Source: Dallia pectoralis
Taxonomy: Eukaryota > Chordata > Actinopteri > Esociformes > Umbridae
Length of the DNA: 64,000 nt
Direction: 5' to 3'
Assembly (NCBI GenBank): GCA_029465975.1
Contig: CM055754.1
Span: forward strand, 1,772,616-1,836,615
Positions 53,840-64,000 of the stretch are shown here, in pieces; position 1 is the stretch's first letter, and every line of letters starts with the position of its first letter. The translations under genes and the position numbers were made by a program. The notes below the pieces were generated by a model. That model searched no databases and had not been told where the DNA came from. It saw only the letters and a program-made list of their open reading frames with translations.

Positions 53840-56273
53840 TGACTGACAACAGTATGGATACTGATGGTATTCAAACAGGTTGGTTAAACTGGGAATTCAT
53901 AATATAGTTTATAGCTTTCTAAAAATGTCTTCTCTGCGTAGTTCCAAATGTTTGATTTTTTTTTATTATTAAACTAATCTGACACTTAAAAAAAAAAAAA
54001 ATCGTAATTAGAATTTTACTTTCTGTATTTTTTTAAATCGCATATGGTTACTTATTTAGTTTAATGTTTTGCTTGATTGATTCATGGGTCATTAATTTCT
54101 TCATTTGTTTTTTTTCTGTAGATGATGGCACATCAGAACAATCATTTATAAGTAGTTTTAATCAAAGGATGACCAGATATCAGATTCTCACATTGATATC
54201 TATGGCATCTGTAAACTTCAGCTCAATGATATGCTACTCAATACTGGGGCCATTTTTTCCCAGCGAGGTAATGTTCAAAACCAACCTTTTTATTTATTAG
54301 ATACTTGTGAAATAGGCTACATGAACAATATTTCTGAATTATTGCTCTTTATATTTTTTCATGATTTCTATATTAAATATTTATTTATATGAAGGCACGG
54401 CAGGTGCGATGGTGTGACTCAGATCATGGCACACATTTTTTTTAAACGTGAGGTTTCAAAAAATATATTGGATTATCTTTGGCACTAACTTCATCCTTTG
54501 TTTATATCTTACCAATTGACTGAGGATGATCTATTTGCTAAGTTGCAAATGCATGCTTTTGAGACACTAACGACAGTTTAGTCTGACCCAAACAACACTT
54601 TGAATCATTAGTGTTGAGTGTAGTCAGCTGCTGTGGCTGTTTCTCCTGAATGATCCCATTGCCTTCCACAAGGAAAACACGTTGTGTGTTTATCTTACAG
54701 CCTCTCCCAAAATCCACTTTTGCCACTTGCGGGTTCGTCAATGTAAATAAAAATGTGGCTCCTAATGACCTGCCTGGGTAAATAAAGGTTAAATAAAAAA
54801 TTAATGCATTTGTGCGATTTAAACGGAAGCTAATCATTTAGTTTGTAGCTTGGATGATTGTTGTTTATGTATTTCTTGTTTCTCTGTAGGCCTTGAAAAA
54901 AGGAGCCAGTCAGACTGTGGTGGGCTTGATCTTTGGCTGCTATGCCCTGTGCAATCTGTTAGGATCTTTAGTACTGGGCAAATATGTAAGTATTGGGTAA
55001 TATATGACAAGCTAACTCCCAATAGAAGCTTGGTGACTAATCAGCATGGTGTCATTAAGCCTACACAATTAATCATGATATGGATATGTGGTGTCCCAAA
55101 TCACACAGCATTTTCTTTTGCAATTGTTTACTAAACTCTCATTGGGCACCGCAACTTCTTTGTTGTAGCTTTAAACTCACCTAATAAACCCCATAAATAG
55201 CTTGATATTACGTTGACTAAATGAATCAGTTTTGCTTGTTCGGGAAACATTCTACAGAAGATTTTGTAAAGTTATTAAGATTTTGTAAACTTACTACACT
55301 GTAGAAAGTTTCAAAAAATCACAGAGGGTGAAATTATTAATTTTTTGAAACTTTATACAGTGTAGTCCACTCATCAGACTGCCCTGCATGTTACTTGTCA
55401 TCTCTTGTCAACTCTTGTCTTTTCAGATTGTCCAGATCGGGGCAAAGTTCATGCTAGTTTCAGGCTTATTTGTGTCTTCAGTGTGCACCATCTTATTCGG
55501 GTGAGTTCTGTGTTGTTCTGTGTTCGGTGGTGTTCTTCAGTAATTAGGTCCGTTAATAATAATCAATGGCTAGTGACTAGGTCACAAAAGCCCTCCCGTG
55601 GTCCATAATAACTTTAGTGTCAGAAAGTCCACTGGGTTTATTACCATAAGGGGCCCACACAAACTCAAAGTTTATGTTTCCACCAGATAAATTCTGACAG
55701 GACGATTGTTGTCTGCATTGTGAGCCCTTTGCTATCTGTAAACACGGCCAGTAACATCACTTGTGCCCTCTTCAAAAATGTTACTTAACATGGGAAACAA
55801 ATTATAAATGTAATATTTCATTCAAGTTTTCTTCTTTTGCAGCTTGCTGGACAGAGTCCCGGAGGGAGCTACTTTTATTTCCCTGTGCTTTATCATACGG
55901 TCGGTTGATGCTCTGGGCTTCAGTGCTGCAATGACTGCTACTTTTGCAGTTTCAGCGAAAGTGTTCCCAAACAATATTGCAACTGTTCTGGTGAGTTGAG
56001 TCAACCAAGCCTTGTGTACGGTTTTGCCTGGTATGTTATGTGGAGGGATTAGCCAGTGTGCTGAAACAAAAAAGCATTATGGGTTAGGTTGTTAAACTGG
56101 TTCGTATCCCATGATGTTCTCCTAGTTTTTCTTGCGGCAAAAAAAAGGCTGCTTAGCAACGGGCATTGTGACTACTCTCTCCGTTTGGTCATAATAATAT
56201 CATGATGTTTCAATTAGATCGTATACAAACAACATTCTTTAATGCTTTAGAAGGCCTTCTCCCTTGTAAAACG

Positions 56274-56307
<34 letters not shown>

Positions 56308-58956
56308 TTACTAGAGGTACAACGTGTTGTTGTTTTTCACAGGGGAGTTTGGAGATATTCACAGGTCTGGGGCTGATACTGGGACCACCAATAGGTGGAT
56401 GGTTATACCAGTCATTTGGATATGAAGTCCCATTCCTGGCCCTTGGGTGCTTTCTATTTCTTATGGTTCCCTTCAATATCTACGTCCTGCCGACCTTTGG
56501 TAATTGCTCATTCATGGTTAATTCACTTCTAACCAATAGTTTGCTGTCTAGCTATAAACGCATTAAAGACATTGTGTATAAAATATTATCTGGGCGAATT
56601 GGATGAATTTTAACACCATCAGACTGGATCCTTTTTAATTTTGTTATTATCACTCAGTTTTGTGTGTTGTCGTGATTCTTCTTTTTTTAACTGTTTAGCT
56701 GCTGATCCCACCAAGGACTCCTTTTTCAGGCTGTTCACCCATCTGAAAATAGTTCTTATCTGCTTTGCCATATTTTCCTTGAGCTCTGGACTTGGCTTCC
56801 TGGATGCAACCCTGTCAATATATGCCATTAATAAGGTAAACTAAGGTGCAGGAACCAGAGTTGAGGAGAATTCTACATACAAATTAATTTTACTTTCAGA
56901 ATTTACTAAACCGGCATCATATTTTAAAACCTCTTGAAAGATGGCCCTGGTTACTTTGATGTTTAACTCATGTTTCCACGTGTAGTTTGACCTGACTCCG
57001 GGTTATGTTGGTCTTCTGTTGCTTGGTCTGTCATTACCGTACTGCCTGGCCTCTCCTGTGCTTGGTGTCATCAGTGACAAGTTTCCGGTGAGTTTAACTT
57101 TTCACCAATATACTGTTCCTGACTACACAATAGTTAGCAATAAGGCACGAGGGGGTGCTATATGGCCAACGCAATGGTTACAGCTGTTCTTCAGGCAGCG
57201 TACTTAATCGTGCCATATTGGCAATATAGCACAAACACCCAAGATGCCTTTTTGAAACTATAAACCAATGAAATTAGAACAGTACCTTTTACGATTTGAT
57301 ATTAGTGGCATACAGTCTCATATAGAACGTGTTTCAGGATTTAAACCAGACTGTCTACATTGTGTGTAGCAGACTGTCCATCAACCAGTAAATACAGACC
57401 ATAATCACAAGAATGTGATTTTAGCATCTGGTTGTGTTTCTAGTCAGTAAGGCCGGCGTTGATGGTGACAGGAGGCTTGACTACAGCAATTGGCTTCTTA
57501 TTCTTAGGTCCTGTGCCCATTCTGCAGATAGAAAGGTCAGTCTCATTTCAGACCCTGAATAAAAAACACGCCGCTATTGTGACTAGCGACAGAAAGCCCA
57601 GCGCTGGTTGATACGACGTGCACTTTTCTTCCTCTGTCTTGTAGTAAGCTGTGGCTATTGGTCCTTATGCTGGCTGTCATAGGGCTGTCTCTCAGCATGT
57701 CTGCCATACCTACGTTCCCGGAGATCCTCACCTGTGCATTGTGAGTAGAACACGATCCGATACACACACACCCTCACACACTAGGGTAAACTAGGGTACA
57801 CTCACACACACACACACACACGTCTGTACGTACAAAAACAATGGGTTACATTTTCTACGCAATTTGCATTTGAAAAAATCTATAGCAACCGCATTTGTAT
57901 GATCTTCCCAATGGCAGCGAAAATGGATTTGAGGATGGGCTGAGCACTCTTGGACTGGTGTCTGGATTGTTCGGAGCGGTGTGGTCCATCGGGTATGTTG
58001 TATTACCTTTCTGAGATCGACAGTTCGGGGGTTCGGAGGTGTGAATCCTAAACACGGGTGTGTTGTTCTGTCTCCTCGGTTCAGGATGTTTTCTGGTCCA
58101 ACACTTGGTGGCTTCATCACACAGCATCTGAGCTTTGAGTGGGCGGCTTCTGTTCAAGGAGGCGTGGCATTTTTAGCGGTACGTACGGTCAGCTCACAAT
58201 GAATTATTTTTCAGCGTCCACATCGGAGGTTGGCGTATTAAAAAATACAATAGTGTTCCCAATATCGTGTATCGCCACGCCCCTATTTGGACACAGAGGC
58301 CCATTGGCAGGTTTTCACGGGGTGTCAACATATTATGCAAAAGGATTTTCTAATGATCAATTAGCCTTTTTAAAGTGATAAACTTGGATTAGCAAAAACT
58401 ACGTGAAAATTGGAACACATTATTGATGGTTTGACATACTGGGCCTCTGAATGCCTATATACAAATTAAATTAATAAATTTTCTAGCAACAATACTCTTT
58501 TACAACATTAACAACATCTACACTGTTTCTGATCGTTTAGATGTTAATTAATTTGACAAAAGAATTGCTTTTCTTTCGAAAACAAGGATATGTCTACTTT
58601 GTATAATGGAAATATTCTGTATATATATGTATATTTCTATAAACACATTCTAGTTAGAAGTAATTCAGATTACAGAAAAACTATATCCAAAACCAGCTAA
58701 CCCTGTCATCTTCCATCTCAGGCTTTCTTTCTTGGTGTATATTTCCTCTGTCAAGGAACACCATTAAAAAGGTACAACTTTGCTGATCTGTTTATTAACA
58801 TGAACAAGCTGAACATAGATTGTGGAAACCATTCTGCAAAATTAATTTGGCCCTGAATATTGTTTTCTTTGGATCTGAAGGGCTCCTCTGAATGAGAAGA
58901 GAATATCTACAGAGGAAAGAACGCCTCTTGTCAGAAACGGCAATCCAGGAACATAA
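53840..58956 (+). CDS. SLC18B1: SLC18B1, vesicular polyamine transporter (MFS)
   Basis: Fourteen coding exons: 53840-53879, 54122-54267, 54890-54985, 55427-55500, 55843-55990, 56343-56499, 56699-56835, 56986-57087, 57444-57535, 57645-57740, 57918-57992, 58085-58178, 58722-58771 and 58881-58956; 1,383 nt or 460 residues (human 456). The chain matches human SLC18B1 throughout: MICYSILGPFFPSE in helix 1, VFPNNIATVL, GLGLILGPPIGGWLYQSFGY (antiporter motif C in helix 5, about residue 180), GFLDATLSIYAI, and NGFEDGLSTLGLVSGLFGAV. SLC18 family members are H+-antiporters; SLC18B1 has been described as loading polyamines into vesicles. The N-terminus before helix 1 is short and acidic, and the tail ends ERTPLVRNGNPGT. 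I chose the ATG at 53840 as the first in-frame start in the exon. Confidence 0.94.
54755..54805 (+). repeat. SINE/retroposon tail fragment
   Basis: ctaatgacctgcctgggtaa then ataaaggttaaataaaa, the same tail family as 15945-16020. It is in an SLC18B1 intron. Confidence 0.5.
55294..55365. repeat. Near-perfect 26-bp inverted repeat forming a 72-nt hairpin
   Basis: Left arm ctacactgtagaaagtttca (aaaaat) and right arm (attttttgaaa) ctttatacagtgtag, with one mismatch and a loop of about 20 nt. It is in the SLC18B1 intron between 54890-54985 and 55427-55500. Confidence 0.9.
56277..56305. repeat. CA microsatellite
   Basis: (ac)n run about 30 bp, 37 bp upstream of the SLC18B1 exon 56343-56499. Confidence 0.9.
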
Positions 58957-60194
58957 TTGCATATGAAGTGCCCGTAATTCTGAAAGGGATTATGACACTT
59001 ACTTAATAACACCAAATGTATTATATGAATGTATTGAAAAAAAAATGTATGATGTATAAAAGCATCTAGAACGGAAAAATGGTGCATCTACAAATGTATA
59101 CGGTGTATTTGTATGAATATGTACAAAGAGGTTCTAGGTGTGGAATTTAACTTGTATACATTTGCCACACTAAGAGTATTTCATTAAACCTGTCATAAGC
59201 ATTAGCGATTGTAACAGAAAGCGGTTCGGTTTGCAGTTGCTTTGTGTCAATGTGATTTACTGTAAGACAGGGATAAATGTACTTGAACTGATAGAAGTCA
59301 ACGAGCCACGGTGAAGCACTGGAACTTTTCACTATTTCAAACTCGAATGAACAAAATGAGAATCTGAGGGCATTGATGCATATTAGTTGGGTAATGTAAG
59401 CACGCACCCATTTAATCGCAGAATAATGTAAAATTCCCTCTAATCTTTACAGCACATGGTTTGGATTACATTTTTCAACAGTAACGTCAACAAACCCTGT
59501 GTTCAGTGGTTCACCTAATTTATTGCTCTATTGTCGCACGACCGATGAACAAAATGAGCACTTGTGAAGTGATCAGAAATGTGGTTCATTCAAGGATATA
59601 TGAAAATGATATCTATTCTAACCTTTTACAGTGTTTGATAACATTTCAGGTGCTGTTCAATAAATGTGCACTTATCAAAACCTGTGCCTCGTCACAATAA
59701 TGACCTTTGAAGAATTTCAGGTAATTCTCACGGAAAATCTGGATTAGATTTTGTACCAAATTCATAACTAACTCCAAAATAGATGACTGTATTTATCTGA
59801 CCAAGGGTTATATAAAATTATTGCTGCCTCTTTATTTGTCAACAATATTTCATTGTTCGCATTTCAATGAGAAACCTCTCACCCCTTAAAGATATAAAAA
59901 ATAAAACTCTTATCAATAAATACAATGCATAAAAAAACAAGTTCCATTCAATGAAAATATTGCTCCAATAATTTAGATAAAATGGCACAACATACAGAAA
60001 ACATCCACTGATACTACATTGTCAAATGTGATAGCCTACATTTAGATAAGCAGAGGTAATTAAACTCAAATCATTTGTACATTGCATAAAAAAAAATATG
60101 TCTGCTGTACAAGATGGCTTCTGTTAAAAGGGAGAAATTAGTGTCAAGACGTGTTTTAGTCCATACTCTTTCTTCAGTGTCCTCAACCATTGTT
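58957..60194. other. Convergent 3' UTR region of SLC18B1 and AHI1
   Basis: About 1.24 kb lie between the two stop codons. An AATAAA at 59659-59664 could end SLC18B1; on the minus strand an AATAAA (plus-strand 59831-59836) could end AHI1. The region is AT-rich with no gene-like frame. Confidence 0.55.
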
Positions 60195-63100
60195 CTAGGT
60201 ATCTTGCTCAAAAGCGCTGTTGGCCTGTCCTCTTCTAGGGGTCGGGGGAAGCGGTCTGGTGACTGTAGGCTTTGTCCTCTTAGTAGATGATGTTCCAGGG
60301 GCATCCGGGTCAGAGGAAGTGACCATTAGTGCTGATGACTGAGCTTCAAACTTCTTTACTAAGTTTTTCTTCTTCTTAACTCTGAGGTAAAACCATCACA
60401 CCGGTCAACAGGTTAATTCTTTGTACCTCTCCAACAGTTTAATCTGTATTTGTACATGAAGTGTGAAATGCCCAGTGATGTCTATCTCACGGTTCAGCGC
60501 ATTTCACACTTCACAGCTTACAGTATGGTTCTGAGCTATTTTCAATATATATTAATTGGACAAAGAACGAGGTATGTGGCTGTATAAGGAGGTATAAAGA
60601 TGACTGGATATATGAGGAGGTATGAGGACATGTGGAGAACTCACTTGGTGACAGCAGGCTGCTCGGGGTCTGTATCTGGCTCAGACATGAACCTGAGCTC
60701 CCCAGAGACCACAGAAGCTGACACCTGTGATTGGTGGAAGAGGTCACAAGATTAGAAAGGAGAAATAGATGACCAGTCGTTCATAAACTTTGGTTGTCTA
60801 GGATAGTATGATAAGCTAAAGTACAAAAAGTGGGGAGGTCTGGGTGAAAAAAGCTCACAATTTATGATTTTAAGGATTATGTTATGGTCACATTAGCAAT
60901 AGAAAAATGTGATCATTTTAATATCAGCAATGTAGCAGATACTCTGATCAAAAGTGTCTCACAGGAGAAATAAGTGTTAAGTGCATAGCTCAAGGGGAGA
61001 TTGTCACATTCTTTTTATCCTGGTTGGCTTGGGGATTTGTAACAGTGACCATGAGGGTACTGGCCCACAACCTAAAAGGCACTATATGCTGTTCCTGCTA
61101 AACAGAACCGGTCTCTTTACCTTGGTAGGAGTCAACCTCTCATCTGACCTCAAGCGGTCAGTACGATCAGACAGAGGGAGTGATGGAGACAAAGGAGCCG
61201 ATTGGGAATCGTGTGTCTGTTTGGACTGAGACAGCTCCTCGTTGTAATCCCCTGAGACATGACACAACTCAGTATCAGACATTATACAAACCTTACCCGT
61301 TCGACAGAAATGGAAAATGCTCTGAATGTAAAACAACCTAATTCATTGACAACAAGGTACAATCAGTACGAATCACAAGCGGTAACCTACAGAACTCAGT
61401 AAAACTCTTACCTGAGTCGGACATCACAATATGTATTCAGCGTATGTACTTGGCAAACACAGGAGGAACCAATTATACATCCATATTAGATAAAACCACG
61501 CTTACGCTCTTCCACCACGTATGAAGCTGGGAAGTAGCCCTGCAGTCCAGTCGCCAGCCGGCCAAACCACCAGTTCTCGTTGTCTTTGTAAAGCACACGA
61601 ATGACATCGCCACGCCGTACAGTTAGCTCGTCTGAGCGGCTAGCACCGTAGTCGTATAAAGAGACGACCTGATGGAGGCGCAGAATGCATTACGAAGAAT
61701 GGTCGACATTAACAATGAAATAACCGTGTTCGTCATATTGTTTGGTCGAGAATATATACAGCTGTGAATCTAAGAATAAAAACGTAAACTTACCGTTGGT
61801 GAAACTGGTTCTGACCCATCAGCGTCCCCTTTAAAAGACAGGTGCTCACGGAGGCTCTGAAGAAAGGACGCACATATCAAGTTGAATGTCAAATTCAATC
61901 AAGTGTTATATTCGAGCTTGGGACCTATTCAAAGCTGAGATTACTTTCCAATGGTACATCAAACTCTTATGAAGATAATTGTATTCTCTTTTCATACATT
62001 ATATGACTGGATCCAGTAGAATTGGGCCGGACACCACCTACTTTGCTCCTCCACTCTTCTGCTTCTGACATATTTCTGCATATTTGACAGACATCGCTAA
62101 TTGTATGTCACCCCACCAGCTCAACCTAGACAAAGCTGAGATGCTCTTTCTCTAGGGAAGTTAGCGGCAGTTAGCGGCCTGGTGTTGAACGTTTGATTCT
62201 CCTATGTCACCCCCACTGGCACCAAAATAACAGACAGAAGCGACTTTCAAATCTAATATTTCCATAAACAATCCCCTTAATATTTTTAGAGTAGAGAAAA
62301 GTATGAAATATAATTCTATACAACTGCCTCACTGTTTGTCGCTTGAAAGACGGAGCTCTTCCCAGACGCTGGCCCACTGGACTGAAACCACCTGCAAACA
62401 CAGAACAAAAATGTGTACGGATGAGAACACAACTTGGAGATAAAAACAGGCCTGGATGTCATTAGGCTGGCCAGGAAGCAAGATCCTTTCATGGAAAAGG
62501 CCTAGTGCCACTTACGGTTCTGTGAGCTGAGTATTGCCTGTGGGATGAACTGAGCTCCTATGGAGCCAGACAGCTGCAGTTTAGAGTGCGGTGATAGTAG
62601 AGATGGGGGAGGAAGAGAAGAGTCAAAGGTCACCTAAAAAATAATAATAGAGATTGGAGCCGAGCAGCGATCTGTAAGTAGACATAAAAAGTGTTCAGAT
62701 GAAAAGCTTACAGAGAATATTTATGCACCACTTACTGAGTCTACTTCCTGAGTCAGGCTCCTCCCCATATGAGATATGCCCCCTACAAATCACAAAAAAC
62801 ATGTTAAACATATTTCAAACAACACGTCACTTCTGACCCAATTCTGTGATTGAGGCCCTCTCAACTCTCAGCAACCTTCAGCAGACACAGGAAAGTCAAT
62901 GTCGATGTGTGTGTCCTCCGAAGTTATTATCACGCTGAACCCACCGACAACCAAACCAAGGAGCAACCATATTGGATTTCTAACCCCAGAACCTGGATTG
63001 TACCCACCGCTGTTGAACCCCTGGGTCAATCCGCAAGCAGGACTTGAACCCTGGACTTGAAATAACACCAGCTAACTTCAAGCCAGTGACTTTTCAGCTA

Positions 63101-64000
63101 CATCATTCAGATCCACTGTGTCACACACTCCTATTAGCAGTATATTAATGACATCGTACCTCGCTCGTACAGATATCCCCCAGCTGTGGCATTCCGAGAG
63201 GGTTCCTAAAAAGATTAATTTGTGATGGATCATTAGCACATCCAAGTTCGTTAGCATGCTAACTAGCGATCCATTTCCAATCCTAAACCAATGCGAGACG
63301 TGCACTCACCAGAACAGACTGCAGTTTGTCATTGACCCGGCGCATCTTCATTGACAGCCGGGCGGCGCTGACAAAGTTGTCCATGGAGTCCTGGACGGTG
63401 ACCGGGTCGGAGGACTTACTCAGCGTCTTAGTGTCAGCATATCCAGTCCTGCCGCGGCCCTTTACACTCTCTCCCTCCAGCTGGGACACTGAATAAGGGA
63501 CATATTTTAGTCCACAGTATGTACCAAAGGTTTCGTTTCGATATCTTCAGATGAGGGCGTCGATCTCAGTACAGTGACAAGCTTCTCACATTTGTGGTCA
63601 TACACATAGACCTGGACCGGCTGACCCTGGCTGAAAGCACAGAAGGCCACCATGTTCTCCAGGGGGTGGAAGGCCACGCCACGGAGGGCTGATGGGTAGG
63701 ACAGCTCTGAGTACACTGCCACCTGGTCACCTGGTCGACACACACAAAACCACGATTTAACAGTCAATGGAACGAAGCGTAACCAGATAGAGACATATGC
63801 TATGGGGCATCGGTTGTAGATCATTTGGGTCAGACTGAACGGCACTAGATGGGCTGACTCATGAATAACCTGGTCCTCACCTGTTTCTGCATTCCACACG
63901 TAGGCCATGCCATCCTCACTGCCTGAGAAGATGAAGCTTCCACAGGGGGTGAACGTGCTGTGAATCCTCTCCCTGTAGTTAGTTGCACCTGAGTATTTCT
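60195..64000 (-). CDS. AHI1: AHI1 (jouberin), 3' portion: end of WD40 region, SH3 domain, C-terminal tail
   Basis: Twelve exons, 5' to 3': 63881-64000 (continues outside), 63590-63730, 63310-63488, 63160-63205, 62736-62782, 62516-62633, 62333-62391, 61794-61856, 61506-61668, 61121-61251, 60645-60724 and 60195-60381 (stop TAG at 60195-60197). The first two give the last WD blades: [40 protein letters not shown] and LENMVAFCAFSQGQPVQVYV. Exon 61506-61668 is an SH3 domain with VVSLYDYGASRSDELTVRRG, NWWFGRL and GYFPASYV. These match human AHI1 ([33 protein letters not shown]). AHI1 works at the ciliary transition zone; human loss causes Joubert syndrome. The tail after SH3 is Ser/Pro-rich with a basic VKKKKNLVKKF, ends FEQDT, and is unlike the human tail. 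Confidence 0.94.
60457..60513. repeat. Perfect 15-bp inverted repeat with 27-nt loop
   Basis: tgaagtgtgaaatgc at 60457-60471 and gcatttcacacttca at 60499-60513. It is in the AHI1 intron between the last two exons. Confidence 0.93.
60925..61080 (-). repeat. Old tRNA-derived SINE copy
   Basis: The stretch gcagatactctgatcaaaag, ...aagtgcatagctcaagggga, ...ggcttggggatttgtaacag, ...actggcccaca lines up in order with the widespread teleost element 'gcagacgctcttatccagagcgacttaca...aagtgccttgctcaagggcaca...ggctcggggattcgaaccagcgacc...actggccca'. It is heavily mutated, so old. It sits 40 bp from the AHI1 exon 61121-61251. Confidence 0.6.
62040..62160 (+). mobile_element. LINE reverse-transcriptase fragment, antisense in an AHI1 intron
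   Basis: From 62069 the plus strand reads HISAYLTDIANCMSPHQLNL then DKAEMLFL before a stop. The pattern 'ISAWMSxHxLKLNxDKTExLFL' is a typical segment of teleost L2/Rex-type LINE reverse transcriptases. The fragment is short and decayed; the exact family is not determined. Confidence 0.5.

Noticed and set aside
61405..61440. Possible extra AHI1 microexon (MSDSG followed by GTAAGAG on the minus strand)
   Set aside because: No suitable acceptor, and flanking exons 61506-61668 and 61121-61251 already join in frame.
62880..63070. Possible tRNA gene or SINE (aggacttgaaccctggact)
   Set aside because: Only a B-box-like string is visible; no cloverleaf or clear SINE alignment could be built by eye.

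Overview
This window is nuclear genomic DNA from a vertebrate, almost certainly a teleost fish. The genes are split into many GT-AG exons, AT-rich introns carry microsatellites and long minisatellites, and several short repeats resemble tRNA-derived SINE tails common in teleost (especially salmoniform/esociform) genomes. The lineage below 'teleost' is a guess. There is a 500-N assembly gap at 25940-26439. All gene identities come from comparing translated exons with remembered vertebrate proteins; no search was run.

Layout: (1) About 83-36614, minus strand: the 5' part of SYNE1 (nesprin-1). I resolved about 55 coding exons that run from the N-terminal actin-binding CH domains into the spectrin-repeat rod (about 2,960 codons). 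The rest of the gene lies beyond base 1. One CH1 exon is hidden in the N gap. (2) 39259-40218, plus strand: MYCT1, two coding exons, divergent from SYNE1. (3) 42735-52032, plus strand: TULP4, 14 coding exons summing to 1,912 codons, encoding WD repeats, a SOCS-box region and a tubby domain split by long low-complexity inserts. (4) 53840-58956, plus strand: SLC18B1, 14 coding exons, 460 codons, an MFS transporter. (5) 60195-64000, minus strand: the 3' part of AHI1 (jouberin), 12 exons with the end of the WD40 region, an SH3 domain and a basic tail. Exon coordinates were derived by hand from splice motifs and phase continuity. In TULP4, MYCT1 and SLC18B1 the summed CDS lengths are exact multiples of three, which supports the models.

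These genes are not an operon-like system. SYNE1 links actin to the nuclear envelope, MYCT1 is a small vascular membrane protein, TULP4 is a putative ubiquitin-ligase adaptor, SLC18B1 is a vesicular polyamine transporter, and AHI1 acts at the ciliary transition zone. SYNE1-MYCT1 adjacency matches human chromosome 6q25; the tight TULP4-SLC18B1-AHI1 cluster next to it does not.

Most notable observations: a previously unlisted-looking alternative first exon of SYNE1 (30517-30595) with its own ATG, a consensus donor and matching phase; two small cassette exons and a 21-nt microexon in SYNE1; an apparent 1-bp frameshift in a conserved SYNE1 exon; long minisatellites that reach right up to SYNE1 splice sites; a roughly 185-residue Gln-rich tract followed by seven tandem R-x-R-P-P-S-F repeats in TULP4; and several near-perfect intronic hairpins.
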